DNA of 64,000 nt from Aureliella sp046290675 (GCA_046290675.1 JBKAHA010000001.1:682001-746000); one strand, 5' to 3'. Positions 26,110 to 35,357 are shown, counted from the first letter of the stretch. The notes: a model not told the origin generated them from the letters alone. Made by a program: numbers and translations.

Positions 26110-27513
26110 ATGCCTGGGCCAAACCAACAACAGACCAGCGAACTACAGACCACCTTAAGCCTGGCTGCCAAAAGTGTCCTGGATGCCGCTCCCGCGCTCG
26201 AATTGAACAAATCGATCAAGCGTGCTTTTGCGGCCGCTTGTGCCGCCAATGAGCGAGGCTACTTCAAACCGGACGAAGATGAGTTGCTTCGGATGACGTT
26301 CAGGCAGTATCTCGCTGCCCGTCGTTCGCTGCAAGAGACAATACGCGACCTCAAACCACTTGCGATTCAGGAGGTCCGAAAGGAAAAGCCGGACCATCCC
26401 GAGATCTTCCTAATCGCCTTCGCCGCCGGTGCGATCCTGATGCGAAGCGCGAAAACAATTGTTGACGCAGTCGGCCGCCAACAAGTCGTATGGAAGAAGC
26501 TCGATGAAGCCGAACCACGATTTGGCATTCCTCGAAAACAATACACGCGTATCTTCCGCTCGCTCACCTCTCCAAGCAATGTGGTTCGCTTTCTTCAAGC
26601 GATAAGCTACTGGGAACGACATCAAAGAGAATTCGAAAAGGATTTCTCAGAAGTGTCCGTTTACCAGGACATTCTTGGTTTAATCGAGCGTGAAACTCCT
26701 GAATTACAACGTAGCAAACGATACCACACCACAAATAGGTTGCGTTATCGGCTTCATTCATTACAGCGTCGTCAACGGTCTGGCTGGAAGAATGCAACTT
26801 TCGCCCTTTTTGAGCTTTCTGGTCGAGTGATATCTGAAATTCGCTGGCCTTGGAAACGAAAACGTATCACTCCTGGGGTTCGGAAGAAGCTCGGCAAACT
26901 GCTACGGCCAGGAGATGTCATCATCACTCGACACGATGATGCGGCTACCAATTTCTTTCTACCTGGATTCTGGCCACACAGTGCCCTATACATCGGGACC
27001 CCAGAGCAACGCTCTGAAATGGAAATTCAACTTCCCTCTGGCCACGAGCCCGCAGTGGCCCTCGCAGGATTTCCAAATGAGCCGATTTCGATCCTTGAGG
27101 CCCGAAAGGACGGCGTTCTGCTCCGGCCCTTGGCCGATACGCTCCAGGTCGATGCATGCACCGTCTTGCGCCCAAAATTGTCGGAAAAGGCAGTGCGAGA
27201 AGCGATACACCGGGGCCTGACTCATTCTGGCAAGGCTTACGATTTTGAATTCGACTTCCGCCGCTCTGACTGCCTGGTCTGTACCGAGGTCATCTACCGA
27301 TCCTATCACGGCATCGAGTCCATGAATTTCGAGTTGAGCACCCGGGCAGGCCGATTCTGCCTCAGTGCAGAGGATTTGCTCGACTCCGCGATCGACAAGC
27401 ATTTCTTCGATGTTGTCGCCGTTTACGGTGTCAAAGCAAACCGGTTTGCCACTGGAGAATCAGCAAAAGAGCAGCTCATCGAGAGCTATCGTAGTGAACG
27501 CAAAGCAGTCTAA
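26110..27513 (+). CDS. YiiX/YebB-like permuted papain-fold cysteine hydrolase
   Basis: A 467-residue protein; TTG 26104 in frame is an alternative start. The C-terminal part (about 265-450) matches the YiiX/YebB group of NlpC/P60-like permuted papain-fold enzymes (PF05708): GDVIITRHDD opens the domain, His290 lies in WPHSALYIG, and Cys391 lies in CTEVIYRSYHG. In this permuted group His precedes Cys, as seen here. Roughly 250 residues of charged, mostly helical sequence come before the domain, much longer than in E. coli YiiX, and contain no recognised domain or signal peptide. One hydrophobic stretch (IFLIAFAAGAILM) near residue 100 might be membrane-associated. Family enzymes are suspected amidases or acyl-transfer enzymes acting on lipids or peptides; the substrate is unknown. 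Confidence 0.75.
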   Translation: MPGPNQQQTSELQTTLSLAAKSVLDAAPALELNKSIKRAFAAACAANERGYFKPDEDELLRMTFRQYLAARRSLQETIRDLKPLAIQEVRKEKPDHPEIFLIAFAAGAILMRSAKTIVDAVGRQQVVWKKLDEAEPRFGIPRKQYTRIFRSLTSPSNVVRFLQAISYWERHQREFEKDFSEVSVYQDILGLIERETPELQRSKRYHTTNRLRYRLHSLQRRQRSGWKNATFALFELSGRVISEIRWPWKRKRITPGVRKKLGKLLRPGDVIITRHDDAATNFFLPGFWPHSALYIGTPEQRSEMEIQLPSGHEPAVALAGFPNEPISILEARKDGVLLRPLADTLQVDACTVLRPKLSEKAVREAIHRGLTHSGKAYDFEFDFRRSDCLVCTEVIYRSYHGIESMNFELSTRAGRFCLSAEDLLDSAIDKHFFDVVAVYGVKANRFATGESAKEQLIESYRSERKAV

Positions 27514-27551
27514 TCAGCGAGTCCCCGGAGCCAACCGATGGAGCTCTTGCG

Positions 27552-28193
27552 TTACGGTCTTTTGGTGCCAAAATTGTTCCACTCATCTTCCACACGGTCC
27601 TCGAAGAGCTGATTCAGCCACTTCATAAACTCTTGGTCAGGTGAAACACTGAGTCTGCAATCCGTGCGTGCTGCGTTGAACGCTCTCACTCCCTCAGGGG
27701 TCACTTTGGTTCCCATCACATTGAGATACTGTAACTCAGTTTTGTTGACCAATAACTGCAGGGCCCGATCATCAACATTTGTATCTGACAGATTCAGCGA
27801 ACGCAGACCGTCCATCTGCATGAACAATTCGACAAGATCTTCATCCACGTCTCCATGAACATACGAAACTGCCTTGACGCTATCTAATCGATTCAAAGAA
27901 GCGAGGTCGGTTGATTCACCCTTGAATTCAACAATGGAAACGCGTTTCGGATGAGCGAGCCAGCTCTTTGGGACCAGAGCCCATCGCTCGAACCAATATT
28001 CGCTGTCAACCGCCTGCATTGGGCTGGTGACGTCCTCAACGTACCACACTTGGACCCCACGTTCTCGCAGTTGTTCAACTAGGGCCTGTTCACGCCGGTG
28101 GGTACTGAGACTGAGCATCGTAGGCAGCAGTACTGCCGCGACGATTGCCGTAGCTACAGCTACACTTCGGATCGACATCCCTCTGAGTCTCAT
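27552..28193 (-). CDS. Membrane-anchored leucine-rich-repeat protein
   Basis: A 213-residue protein. The longer frame starts at 28319, but its first 42 residues are basic and low in structure; ATG 28193 gives a short basic start followed by a membrane helix (AVATAIVAAVLLPTML). About residues 105-185 show LRR-like spacing: LNRLDSVKAVSY, MDGLRSLNLSDTNVDDRAL, KTELQYLNVMGTKVTPEGV. The tail is acidic. Small LRR proteins of this design are frequent in planctomycetes and probably bind other proteins at the membrane. It lies 143 bp downstream of the MMPL permease on the same strand, so co-transcription is possible. Confidence 0.7.
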   Translation of the reverse strand: MRLRGMSIRSVAVATAIVAAVLLPTMLSLSTHRREQALVEQLRERGVQVWYVEDVTSPMQAVDSEYWFERWALVPKSWLAHPKRVSIVEFKGESTDLASLNRLDSVKAVSYVHGDVDEDLVELFMQMDGLRSLNLSDTNVDDRALQLLVNKTELQYLNVMGTKVTPEGVRAFNAARTDCRLSVSPDQEFMKWLNQLFEDRVEDEWNNFGTKRP

Positions 28194-28335
28194 CGTTGGA
28201 CCTCGCGTCCCCTTTTGATGCGTGCAAACTTGGGCTTCATAGGACCGCCCCGCCGGACGCAAACGTAGCCGGACGCCAACCTCACGGGAATAGGGCCGGC
28301 GTCTGAGTTGCTGGCTCATCCAGACGCGAGACGGT

Positions 28336-30672
28336 CTAAGTCACTCCAGCCGCCCCCGTTCCTTTCGTCTTGTCGCTGCCCCCCCCAAATGCCGCCAGTG
28401 CGGCAGGGAACAGCAGAAGATCACCTAACAAGGCAGCAAAAAGTAGTGTCGCCATAAAAGAACCGAATTGAGATACAGGAATAAAGGGACTCCAGAAAAA
28501 GACGCCTAACCCGATGCCACAGATAATGGTCGTACGCAACATCGGCGTCGCACAATGACGGAACGCTTCCTCGATCGATTGATGCAAAGTCATGTTCGAC
28601 CTTCGTCCCTTGGAAAACCACCAGACGAAATGCGAGGTGTCGTCGACGGCGATCCCAAGAGCCACCGTCGCTGTGATCATCGCACCGGCATCAATTCGGC
28701 CCTCCAACAATCCCATGCATCCAAATACAAACAGTGTTGGAAATACATTCGGTAACATCGCGAGCAGACCAAGCCTAACCGAGCGACACACAAAGATCAT
28801 TGCTGACGCAATCAGCGCGAATGCGAGAAAGAGGCTTTTTCCCATGTCAACCAACAACTGCTTTTGCCCGCGAGCAACCTGCAGACCGGTTCCGGAAGTC
28901 GAGAGTTTTGGCTGAAGAAGTTCATATGCATCATGCCCCTGAATGAACGTATCCACGCGTTCGCGGAAGCTGACTAAAAAATCGGCGTGGGAAAAACCTG
29001 ACTCCATCCCAGGTAGGCGACAGCTGATTCGCCACAGTTCCTCATGTCCGGCAGGTTCTTGCTCGGCTTCCCATTGCGTTGCAAGCCAGCCACTTTCTTC
29101 AATCTTTGGCAACGCAGCGCGTACTTTGGCCGCAAGAATGCGTCGCTGAATTGTCCCGCCGAATCCAGAGCGTGAACTCGCCTCCGGCAAATACGACGTC
29201 GGGGACATGGCTCCCGTTACCTCAGGCAGATCGTGGATATATCGTCTTAGTTCCTCCACGAACGCCAGCTTGGCAAGTAGTAACTCTGCATCCTGCTCCT
29301 CTAAGGACCAACTCGATTGGAACTGGACGAGCGATTCGACGGGGATCAGCCCGCCTACATTCCGCTCAAACCACTCGTAATCATGGAATCCATCCGTGCT
29401 ACGAGCAAACATGTCCGCAACGCCCACCGAAGTCTTCAGTCGTATAACGCCCATAACCAAGACTGGTACCATCAACGTTGCCAACGCGAGCACCCAAACT
29501 GCTTTTTGGGTCGCTAGCCAGTAACAAGGCCACCACCAAACCCGATCGCCGAAGGGAGTGCTGCCCACTTCGCCACTGCGTTCTACGGATCGTTCCACCC
29601 GAGGCCGCTTCGGCTCATTAGGCAATGTTTTGGTTTCACCAATCTCCTCGCCATCAAATAGCTGAACGGCGAGCGGCCATACGGTGAATTGTCCAATCCA
29701 GGCCACGAATACTCCGATGGCGGCGAAGTACCCAAACTGGCTCACCGGTTGCATCTTGCTGACGGTAAGTGATAGCAGGCCGACGAGTGTCGTCATCGTG
29801 GCGATCGTACAAGGCGCGAAGCCGATCTTCAACGCAGCTAATAACGGACTTGAATTCAGCTTACCAGGCGTCTTTCGTGCGGTTCGTAGGTACCCCACCA
29901 TATGAATGGCGGACGACGCGGAAAGCACATAGACCAATGCCGGCAGAGCGATCAGGATAGAATCTAAATGACCGCCGAGCAGAACCAGCAAAGTTAAGGA
30001 TGCCATCCAGGAAACCGACGCGTAGAGCAGTACTGGTACCGCGGCTCTCCAGTCAGGTAGCGAACTAAACGTGAGGATCAGTGCTAGGAAAAACGTCGCC
30101 ACAGCAAGCGGAGCTACCCCCCTAACTCCCAGTCGATCGACTTCAACGCTATTTCGCATCGGGCCGCCTAAGCGGAGTGCCTCTGGACTGACGCCAGCCT
30201 GCTCCGCCGCCTCCTCGACTAAAGCGACTACACGGTGACGATCGTCCCAACCGTCGTCTGTAGCACGAAGATAGATAAAAGTCTGCTCGTCTGGGCCAAC
30301 CAAAGACCCACGGATCTTCTCCAGTGCGTCCGCACGCGAAAATGAGGTTGGCGGTTGCTGCAGTTTGTCGACCAACTGCCCGCCGTCCATTGCCTGGTCA
30401 AATGCCATGTGGCCATTGGTTGTCACAACCGCTTCGCAAGCCTCGCGTAACGCGGGTATTCGTGCGTCGTCAATATCGATGCCGTCCCAGGCCACCACCA
30501 AGAATACTTCGGAGCCAAACTGCGTTTCAAAAATTCGCTGAGCTTCTTCTTCGGGCAACCAACTCGAGACGTCATTTTCAAAAGAGAGCAACGATGCACG
30601 AACGCCAAATGCAAGCAGCAGCAATGCAGCGATAAAACCGATCAGGGTTCCGATTCGAGAGCCGCTTCGCAT
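28336..30672 (-). CDS. MMPL/RND-superfamily permease
   Basis: A 778-residue polytopic protein. The N-terminal helix (IGFIAALLLLAFGVRASL) is followed by a large extracytoplasmic loop of roughly 150 residues, a bundle of five to six helices from about 180 to 340, a further helix near 400, a second large loop, and a closing bundle of helices from about 620 to 770. This duplicated arrangement is that of RND/MMPL transporters. The segment GIAVDDTSHFVWWFSK near 690 matches the conserved GxxxDYxxH-type helix, with the acidic residues that would carry protons. MMPL proteins of this size export lipids or hopanoids; the substrate here is not known. The gene lies 266 bp downstream of a Ser/Thr kinase gene on the same strand. 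Confidence 0.85.
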   Translation of the reverse strand: MRSGSRIGTLIGFIAALLLLAFGVRASLLSFENDVSSWLPEEEAQRIFETQFGSEVFLVVAWDGIDIDDARIPALREACEAVVTTNGHMAFDQAMDGGQLVDKLQQPPTSFSRADALEKIRGSLVGPDEQTFIYLRATDDGWDDRHRVVALVEEAAEQAGVSPEALRLGGPMRNSVEVDRLGVRGVAPLAVATFFLALILTFSSLPDWRAAVPVLLYASVSWMASLTLLVLLGGHLDSILIALPALVYVLSASSAIHMVGYLRTARKTPGKLNSSPLLAALKIGFAPCTIATMTTLVGLLSLTVSKMQPVSQFGYFAAIGVFVAWIGQFTVWPLAVQLFDGEEIGETKTLPNEPKRPRVERSVERSGEVGSTPFGDRVWWWPCYWLATQKAVWVLALATLMVPVLVMGVIRLKTSVGVADMFARSTDGFHDYEWFERNVGGLIPVESLVQFQSSWSLEEQDAELLLAKLAFVEELRRYIHDLPEVTGAMSPTSYLPEASSRSGFGGTIQRRILAAKVRAALPKIEESGWLATQWEAEQEPAGHEELWRISCRLPGMESGFSHADFLVSFRERVDTFIQGHDAYELLQPKLSTSGTGLQVARGQKQLLVDMGKSLFLAFALIASAMIFVCRSVRLGLLAMLPNVFPTLFVFGCMGLLEGRIDAGAMITATVALGIAVDDTSHFVWWFSKGRRSNMTLHQSIEEAFRHCATPMLRTTIICGIGLGVFFWSPFIPVSQFGSFMATLLFAALLGDLLLFPAALAAFGGGSDKTKGTGAAGVT

Positions 30673-30938
30673 GTTTACCTTAGGGACGCAGTGGAACAGA
30701 GCACACTGGAAAGCCTACGCTAAATCCGAATTACCGAGGCAGCGAGAGCGCCCCTCGCGTTCACATTCTATTGGCGAGGTACGTACCCGGCTTGCATCAA
30801 AAAAAAGCGATGCCAAGCAAATCCACAGGGGTGATCGGCACCAACGTAGCTAGAGTATGTCGTGCATAGCCACAAAAGAGAACGGCAGAACCGGCGTCTT
30901 CGTTTCCCCAACAAGACCGTCTCCGCCAGGAAAGTCGC

Positions 30939-31856
30939 CTAGGCAGTTTCGGATGAAATGGTGCGGAGCGTTCTGACAAACTGCTCCATGGTTTGCACAC
31001 GATCCTCGGGTTTTGGCTGGACACACTGCATCACCAAACCACCCAGCGACTTATTAAGATCCGGACGGTACTTGAAAATGTCCCGCGGATTTGAGGTGTC
31101 GTGATTCAGTGCCGCTAAGCCACTCGTTTCACCGCCAGGCCAAGGTAGCTCGAACGTAAGCAGCTGATAAAGAGAAACACCAAAGGCAAAGATATCCAGA
31201 CGTTGGTCGGTCTTCCGTCGGCGAACAATTTCTGGGGCCATGTAGAGCGGCGTCCCAGTTCGGTTTCCCGGCCTCATGAAGGGCTCTGTCGCCGGGACCG
31301 TTAAGCCGAAGTCAATCAATTTGATATGCGTAATATCAGTACTGCAGATGAAGTTTCGCGGACAGATATCTCGGTGAATGAAGCCCTTGGAGTGGACATA
31401 GTTCAGAGCATCCGCCATCTGTTGGATCAAGCTGAGCCGATGATTCCCCAGTCGCTCTGCGTCCTGGTTCTGAATCAGAGTGTTCAGCCCCGGCCCCTCG
31501 ATGAACTCCATTAGCAGGTAGGGCTCTTTCTGGGTCGTCTGACCGTACTCCAGCGTCTTGATGATGTTGGGGTGATCCATCGACGCGGCGATTTCGCCCT
31601 CGGGCGGCTTGCTCATTCCTTTGAAGCGACTTTCGAAGAAGCTGAACTTTTCGAAATCACACAGCTTGAGACCAACGACTTGATCATTCTCGCGATCTCG
31701 AGCCGCGTAGAATTTACTCATCGTACCGCTGACCGCCGTACGGATGCGCTCAAAGCGTGCCTCTACATCAACACGTCGCGACGATTTGACAGACTTCGAG
31801 GAAGAGCCACTCGACGAGTCTTTTTTGCCGAATCCAAATTTGTCTAAGAGTCCCAT
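30939..31856 (-). CDS. Ser/Thr protein kinase with degenerate glycine loop
   Basis: A 305-residue soluble kinase-fold protein with a Ser-rich, basic N-terminus (residues 10-30). The kinase core starts near 33. The glycine-rich loop is poor (AVSGTMSKFYAARD), while the VAIK-type Lys is present in VVGLKLCD. The catalytic loop reads HRDICPRNF, so the Lys normally following HRDL is a Cys, but the Asp and Asn are kept. The metal-binding DFG is intact (LIDFGLTVPA), and MAPEIV replaces APE. It is probably active or weakly active, but the changes leave room for a pseudokinase. No membrane segment is visible. The gene begins 9 bp after the end of accD on the same strand, strong evidence for co-transcription with fatty-acid synthesis. 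Confidence 0.85.
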   Translation of the reverse strand: MGLLDKFGFGKKDSSSGSSSKSVKSSRRVDVEARFERIRTAVSGTMSKFYAARDRENDQVVGLKLCDFEKFSFFESRFKGMSKPPEGEIAASMDHPNIIKTLEYGQTTQKEPYLLMEFIEGPGLNTLIQNQDAERLGNHRLSLIQQMADALNYVHSKGFIHRDICPRNFICSTDITHIKLIDFGLTVPATEPFMRPGNRTGTPLYMAPEIVRRRKTDQRLDIFAFGVSLYQLLTFELPWPGGETSGLAALNHDTSNPRDIFKYRPDLNKSLGGLVMQCVQPKPEDRVQTMEQFVRTLRTISSETA

Positions 31857-31865
31857 GCCCTTAGT

Positions 31866-32726
31866 TTACTTTCCGCAGTAATCGATCGCGCGAGCAATCT
31901 CATTCTTGAGGCGACTTCTTTCCACGATCCGGTCAATGTAACCGTGTTCCAGTAAAAATTCACTGGTTTGGAAGCCTGCGGGAAGCTCAATCTTGATCGT
32001 CGCCTTAATCGTTCGTGGACCGGCAAAGCCGATCAACGCTTTCGGCTCTGCAAAGACAAGGTCGCCCAAGGACGCAAAACTAGCAGCGACACCACCCATG
32101 GTCGGGTTGGTGAGAACCGAAATATAAAGCCCACCGGCGTCGTGGTGTCGTGAGAGTGCAGCCGACACCTTGGCCATCTGCATCAGCGAAAGAATACCCT
32201 CGTGCATCCGGGCGCCACCACCGGATCCGCTCACAATAATCACCGGCAACGACTGTTCCGTCGCTCGCTCGATCATACGGGTCAATCGTTCGCCAACGAC
32301 GGATCCCATGCTGCCCATGATGAAAGCGGAATCGGTCACACCTATTGCAACGCGACGGGCTCGAATCATCCCGCAACCCGTCAAGGAAGCATCCTTCAAG
32401 CCCGTTCGCTTTTGCTCATCGACCAAACGATCCGCATAGCGTTTCTTGTCTGCGAATTGCAATGGATCCGTCGGCATCAGATCCGCGTCCCATTCCTCAA
32501 AGGTTCCATCATCGAGGACTTGTTCGACGCGCTCAGTTGCAGAAACGTAAAAGTGATACTCACACTTCGGACAAACATTCTGCTTCGCCTGGATTTCCTT
32601 CTTATAAACGGTCGCTTTGCACCCAGGGCATTTGAGCCACAATCCATCAGGGACCGCCCGTTTAGCGATCTTCGGACGAGCTGATATCGATCCAGTTGAA
32701 GAAGTTGGCTTGTTTACGGTCGACAT
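31866..32726 (-). CDS. accD: Acetyl-CoA carboxylase carboxyltransferase subunit beta
   Basis: A 286-residue AccD. The N-terminal four-cysteine zinc ribbon is visible (CPGC near 35 and CPKC near 54). The crotonase-fold core follows with the conserved GSMGSVVGERLTRMIERA, the oxyanion-type glycine stretch SGSGGGARMHEGILSLMQMA, and the C-terminal FAGPRTIKATI block. With AccA it transfers the carboxyl group from biotin-carrier protein to acetyl-CoA, making malonyl-CoA for fatty acids in the cytoplasm. accA is not in the window, so the subunits are split in this genome. It is followed 9 bp downstream by a Ser/Thr kinase gene and preceded by a histidine-phosphatase-fold gene and rpe on the same strand. 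Confidence 0.95.
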   Translation of the reverse strand: MSTVNKPTSSTGSISARPKIAKRAVPDGLWLKCPGCKATVYKKEIQAKQNVCPKCEYHFYVSATERVEQVLDDGTFEEWDADLMPTDPLQFADKKRYADRLVDEQKRTGLKDASLTGCGMIRARRVAIGVTDSAFIMGSMGSVVGERLTRMIERATEQSLPVIIVSGSGGGARMHEGILSLMQMAKVSAALSRHHDAGGLYISVLTNPTMGGVAASFASLGDLVFAEPKALIGFAGPRTIKATIKIELPAGFQTSEFLLEHGYIDRIVERSRLKNEIARAIDYCGK

Positions 32727-32875
32727 GATTCGATTTCCGCAGAGAAGAAGAACGGATGCGATGAACCGTTATGGAAGTCAAGTGTTTTGTCAGGGCAGGC
32801 AATGATTGCCTACATTTCGTCCGCATTGCCAGAGCCAAGTTGCCCATTGGTTTGCTGGCGTCACAGGGCGAACGA

Positions 32876-33466
32876 TTAATTTTTAACCAATTCTCGCTGT
32901 GATGGAACCGTTTCCAAACGCAATGTTTCAAACGTTCCAAAGTCCAACTCGCACTTCCAAAGGTCACCCCAATGGCCCCCCAGTAGAACGTGTCTAACAA
33001 TGGAGGCGAGAGGTTGCGGAACCATGATTCCAATCCGACCACCTTCGTGTTTCCGAATCAGCTTGCGTACCGCATTGTGGATTCTGGCCACTGCTTCCTG
33101 CACCGTCTCCCCTTCCGGCGGGCAAATCCCCTCGGGATTCTCTTGGAACTGCCGATAAACTTTCGGTTGCAGACGCTTTACCTCGGATACCAATTTGCCT
33201 TGCCATAGACCATGGTCGAGATTGCGAAGGCAATCGAGCGTTTTCTTGCGGCAAAAATTGTATTCGCAGATCGTTTCTGCAGATTGCTGAGCAGACTCGG
33301 CGGGGGAGACGTATAGGCAATCAAGCTTGGTCGTCTTCAAGCTATTTGCGAGTGATTGAGCCTGAGACTTGCCTGCTTCGCTGAGAGGTATATCTAAAGA
33401 GCCCTTTATGCGACCTTCTTCGTCAAAGGTCGTACAGCCCGGGCGTATTAGGAGAACTTCGATCAT
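32876..33466 (-). CDS. Histidine-phosphatase-fold protein with altered catalytic residues
   Basis: A 196-residue protein of the phosphoglycerate mutase/histidine phosphatase superfamily by length and layout: LLIRPGCTTFDEEGRIKG at the start, DIPLSEAGKSQAQ near 25, YVSPAESAQQSAETI near 52, and GRIGIMVPQPLASIVRH near 143. The residues that make these enzymes active are changed: the nucleophile motif RHG reads RPG (Pro9), the SPLxRA arginine reads Ser58, and the second histidine in the VSHG-type motif reads Gln151. I therefore infer a non-catalytic protein that keeps the fold, or an enzyme with a different chemistry. It is transcribed between rpe (24 bp upstream) and accD (149 bp downstream), which points to a link with central carbon metabolism. 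Confidence 0.8.
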   Translation of the reverse strand: MIEVLLIRPGCTTFDEEGRIKGSLDIPLSEAGKSQAQSLANSLKTTKLDCLYVSPAESAQQSAETICEYNFCRKKTLDCLRNLDHGLWQGKLVSEVKRLQPKVYRQFQENPEGICPPEGETVQEAVARIHNAVRKLIRKHEGGRIGIMVPQPLASIVRHVLLGGHWGDLWKCELDFGTFETLRLETVPSQRELVKN

Positions 33467-33490
33467 TTCGTTCTACTGCAAAGAGATTCG

Positions 33491-34195
33491 TTACCGTCCA
33501 ATGGCAGAACGCAATCCTTCGACCGCGGCGGCATAATCCGCTTGGCCAAAGATCGCTGAGCCAACCACGAGCAACGAAGCGCCTGCATCGCTACACGATT
33601 GGATGGTTCCCAAGTTGACCCCGCCGTCTACCTCAAGCAGCAAATCCTCGTTCAAGTCTTTTAGTGCTTTTAACTTGTCCAAGGCAACGGGATTAAATGC
33701 CTGACCTCCGAATCCGGCATTGACGCTCATGACCAAAAAAAGATCACAAAGCGAAAGTGACTTTTCCACCGCGGATAGAGGCGTGTCCGGATTGATAGCT
33801 AATCCAACGCCGACACCTTGTTCCCTGATCTGCTGAAGAACTTCGCTGTGATCCTGCTCAATTTCGGCATGAATCGTGACGCAGTCGGCTCCGGCGTCGA
33901 CAAACTGCTGGATGTAATCGCCCGGCGTCGAAATCATCAGATGCACATCCAAAGGCATATCGGTCAGCCGACGAATGCCCTCAAGAATAGGCATTCCGTA
34001 GGAAATGTTAGGAACGAACTGGCCGTCCATCACATCCAGATGCAATGCCTTGACGTTCGCCTCTTCGAGACGCTCGATTTCCTGTTTTAGATTGCCGAAA
34101 TCGCATTGAAGAAGACTGGGCAAGATAAGGGTTTCGCCTGCCAGCTTCTCCATCGCCTCGGCGGCTCTGGTCGCAGTCATGCAGCCAATATTCAT
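33491..34195 (-). CDS. rpe: Ribulose-phosphate 3-epimerase
   Basis: A 234-residue TIM-barrel enzyme interconverting D-ribulose 5-phosphate and D-xylulose 5-phosphate in the pentose phosphate pathway. The family landmarks are in order: ILPSLLQCDFGNL near 25, HLDVMDGQFVPN near 52 with the metal-binding His and catalytic Asp, DVHLMIS near 83 with the second His, VMSVNAGFGGQ near 152, and LEVDGGVN near 188 with the second catalytic Asp. The N-terminus is about 14 residues longer than usual; internal ATGs at residues 6 and 15 are possible true starts. The phosphatase-fold gene follows 24 bp later, so they are likely co-transcribed. Confidence 0.95.
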   Translation of the reverse strand: MNIGCMTATRAAEAMEKLAGETLILPSLLQCDFGNLKQEIERLEEANVKALHLDVMDGQFVPNISYGMPILEGIRRLTDMPLDVHLMISTPGDYIQQFVDAGADCVTIHAEIEQDHSEVLQQIREQGVGVGLAINPDTPLSAVEKSLSLCDLFLVMSVNAGFGGQAFNPVALDKLKALKDLNEDLLLEVDGGVNLGTIQSCSDAGASLLVVGSAIFGQADYAAAVEGLRSAIGR

Positions 34196-34434
34196 CCAGA
34201 CTGCGGAATCCGCAAGTGCCGCTGACAGATCCCTTTAGGAATGTCCTCCATCAGCGAAGACCGTGAACCACACCAACGGAACCTCAAGCCGCACTAAAAT
34301 GCCATACAGCGAATTTTCGCTCCAGAAAGAACGGATAGCGGATTGCCTAGCGACGCTGGAATTTATCGAGCAAGAACACACTCCCCCCCCACGAGAGCGT
34401 AAATCGACGATAATCGCAGCTCATTGGCCACTCA

Positions 34435-35241
34435 TTAGCCGTAGAGGATTTCTGATTCTGGACGCTTGCCACGTCCCTTGCTCAGCGTATGCAGCTTGAG
34501 CCACTGGAGCACGAGAAGGCTCACGTAGGCGGGATTAAGGAAAACATAGCGTTTCCACAGCCGAGTGGGCTCACGAGTCAGTCGATAGAGCCACTCCAAG
34601 CCCCTGTCTTGCATCCAGCGTGGCGCCTGAGCAAGCTCGCCAGCATGAAAAGCAAACGCAGCTCCAACAGCCATCACTGGCATCGAGAGGCGTTCTTTGA
34701 ATTCATAGGCCCACACTTCCTGTCTCGGGCAACCTATCCCAACCAACGTAATCGCTGCACCGCTCGCTTTGATCTCTTCGATTAGCTCATCCCGTTCTTC
34801 GGAGGACATTTGCCGAAACCGAGAAGGCCTAGCCCCCGCAATCTTGATCTCGGGATAGCGTTCCTTCAATTTGCTTTGCAGTTTTTCCAACGTCTGCTCG
34901 TCGCTGCCAAAAAGAAAGATTGGCAATCCTGCCTGGGCGGCCGCCTCGCATACTTTTAGCGTCAGAGTGGGACCATAAACGCGGTCGGGCAAATCGAGCT
35001 TGTGGACCATGTTCAGCCCCCACCTCACGGGCTGACCATCCGGTACAACCAACTCCAGTTCATTGAGGCGGAAACAGTGTTCGCGGTCCATGACGCCTGT
35101 CATGACGCCATGCACTGCCAATGCGCTGACACCCAGCGGACTCCGCTCGCGGCCGGCCTGAACAATCTGCTCGACGGCGGAATCGTAATCGACTGCATTG
35201 ATGCCGATACCCAGTAGATTCTTCTTGCCGTAATTGATCAT
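34435..35241 (-). CDS. WecG/TagA/CpsF family glycosyltransferase
   Basis: A 268-residue glycosyltransferase of the GT26 type. The conserved blocks are visible: VVPDGQPVRWG near 90, DRVYGPTL near 107, FLFGSDEQTLEKL near 132, and LVGIGCPRQEVWAYE near 183 with the GxPrQExW signature. These enzymes add a sugar (in E. coli WecG, N-acetylmannosaminuronate) to a polyprenyl-diphosphate-linked sugar on the cytoplasmic face. A basic amphipathic C-terminus near 230-262 (TREPTRLWKRYVFLNPAYVS) is the usual membrane-association segment. It lies downstream of a flippase and an initiating sugar transferase on the same strand, making a compact exopolysaccharide or capsule cluster. Confidence 0.9.
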   Translation of the reverse strand: MINYGKKNLLGIGINAVDYDSAVEQIVQAGRERSPLGVSALAVHGVMTGVMDREHCFRLNELELVVPDGQPVRWGLNMVHKLDLPDRVYGPTLTLKVCEAAAQAGLPIFLFGSDEQTLEKLQSKLKERYPEIKIAGARPSRFRQMSSEERDELIEEIKASGAAITLVGIGCPRQEVWAYEFKERLSMPVMAVGAAFAFHAGELAQAPRWMQDRGLEWLYRLTREPTRLWKRYVFLNPAYVSLLVLQWLKLHTLSKGRGKRPESEILYG

Positions 35242-35311
35242 TCGTTTCGCTCTTCAATTTGAGACCAGCCAGATCCGCGCGTAAGACCGCAACGACCGCC
35301 CCTCGAATCCT

Positions 35312-35357
35312 ATTGGCTTTGCGTTCCCGCTCCGATTGGCTTTGCGTTTCAATTTGA
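35312..35357. repeat. Short tandem repeat, two units of about 23 bp
   Basis: ATTGGCTTTGCGTT occurs twice, at 35312 and 35335, 23 bp apart, in the gap between the flippase and the WecG-type gene. The second unit runs into CAATTTGATCCG. It may be a remnant of an intergenic element, but no inverted ends were seen. Confidence 0.5.

Noticed and set aside
32202..32684. A 160-residue plus-strand frame
   Set aside because: Antisense to accD, which has all its family motifs; the product resembles nothing.
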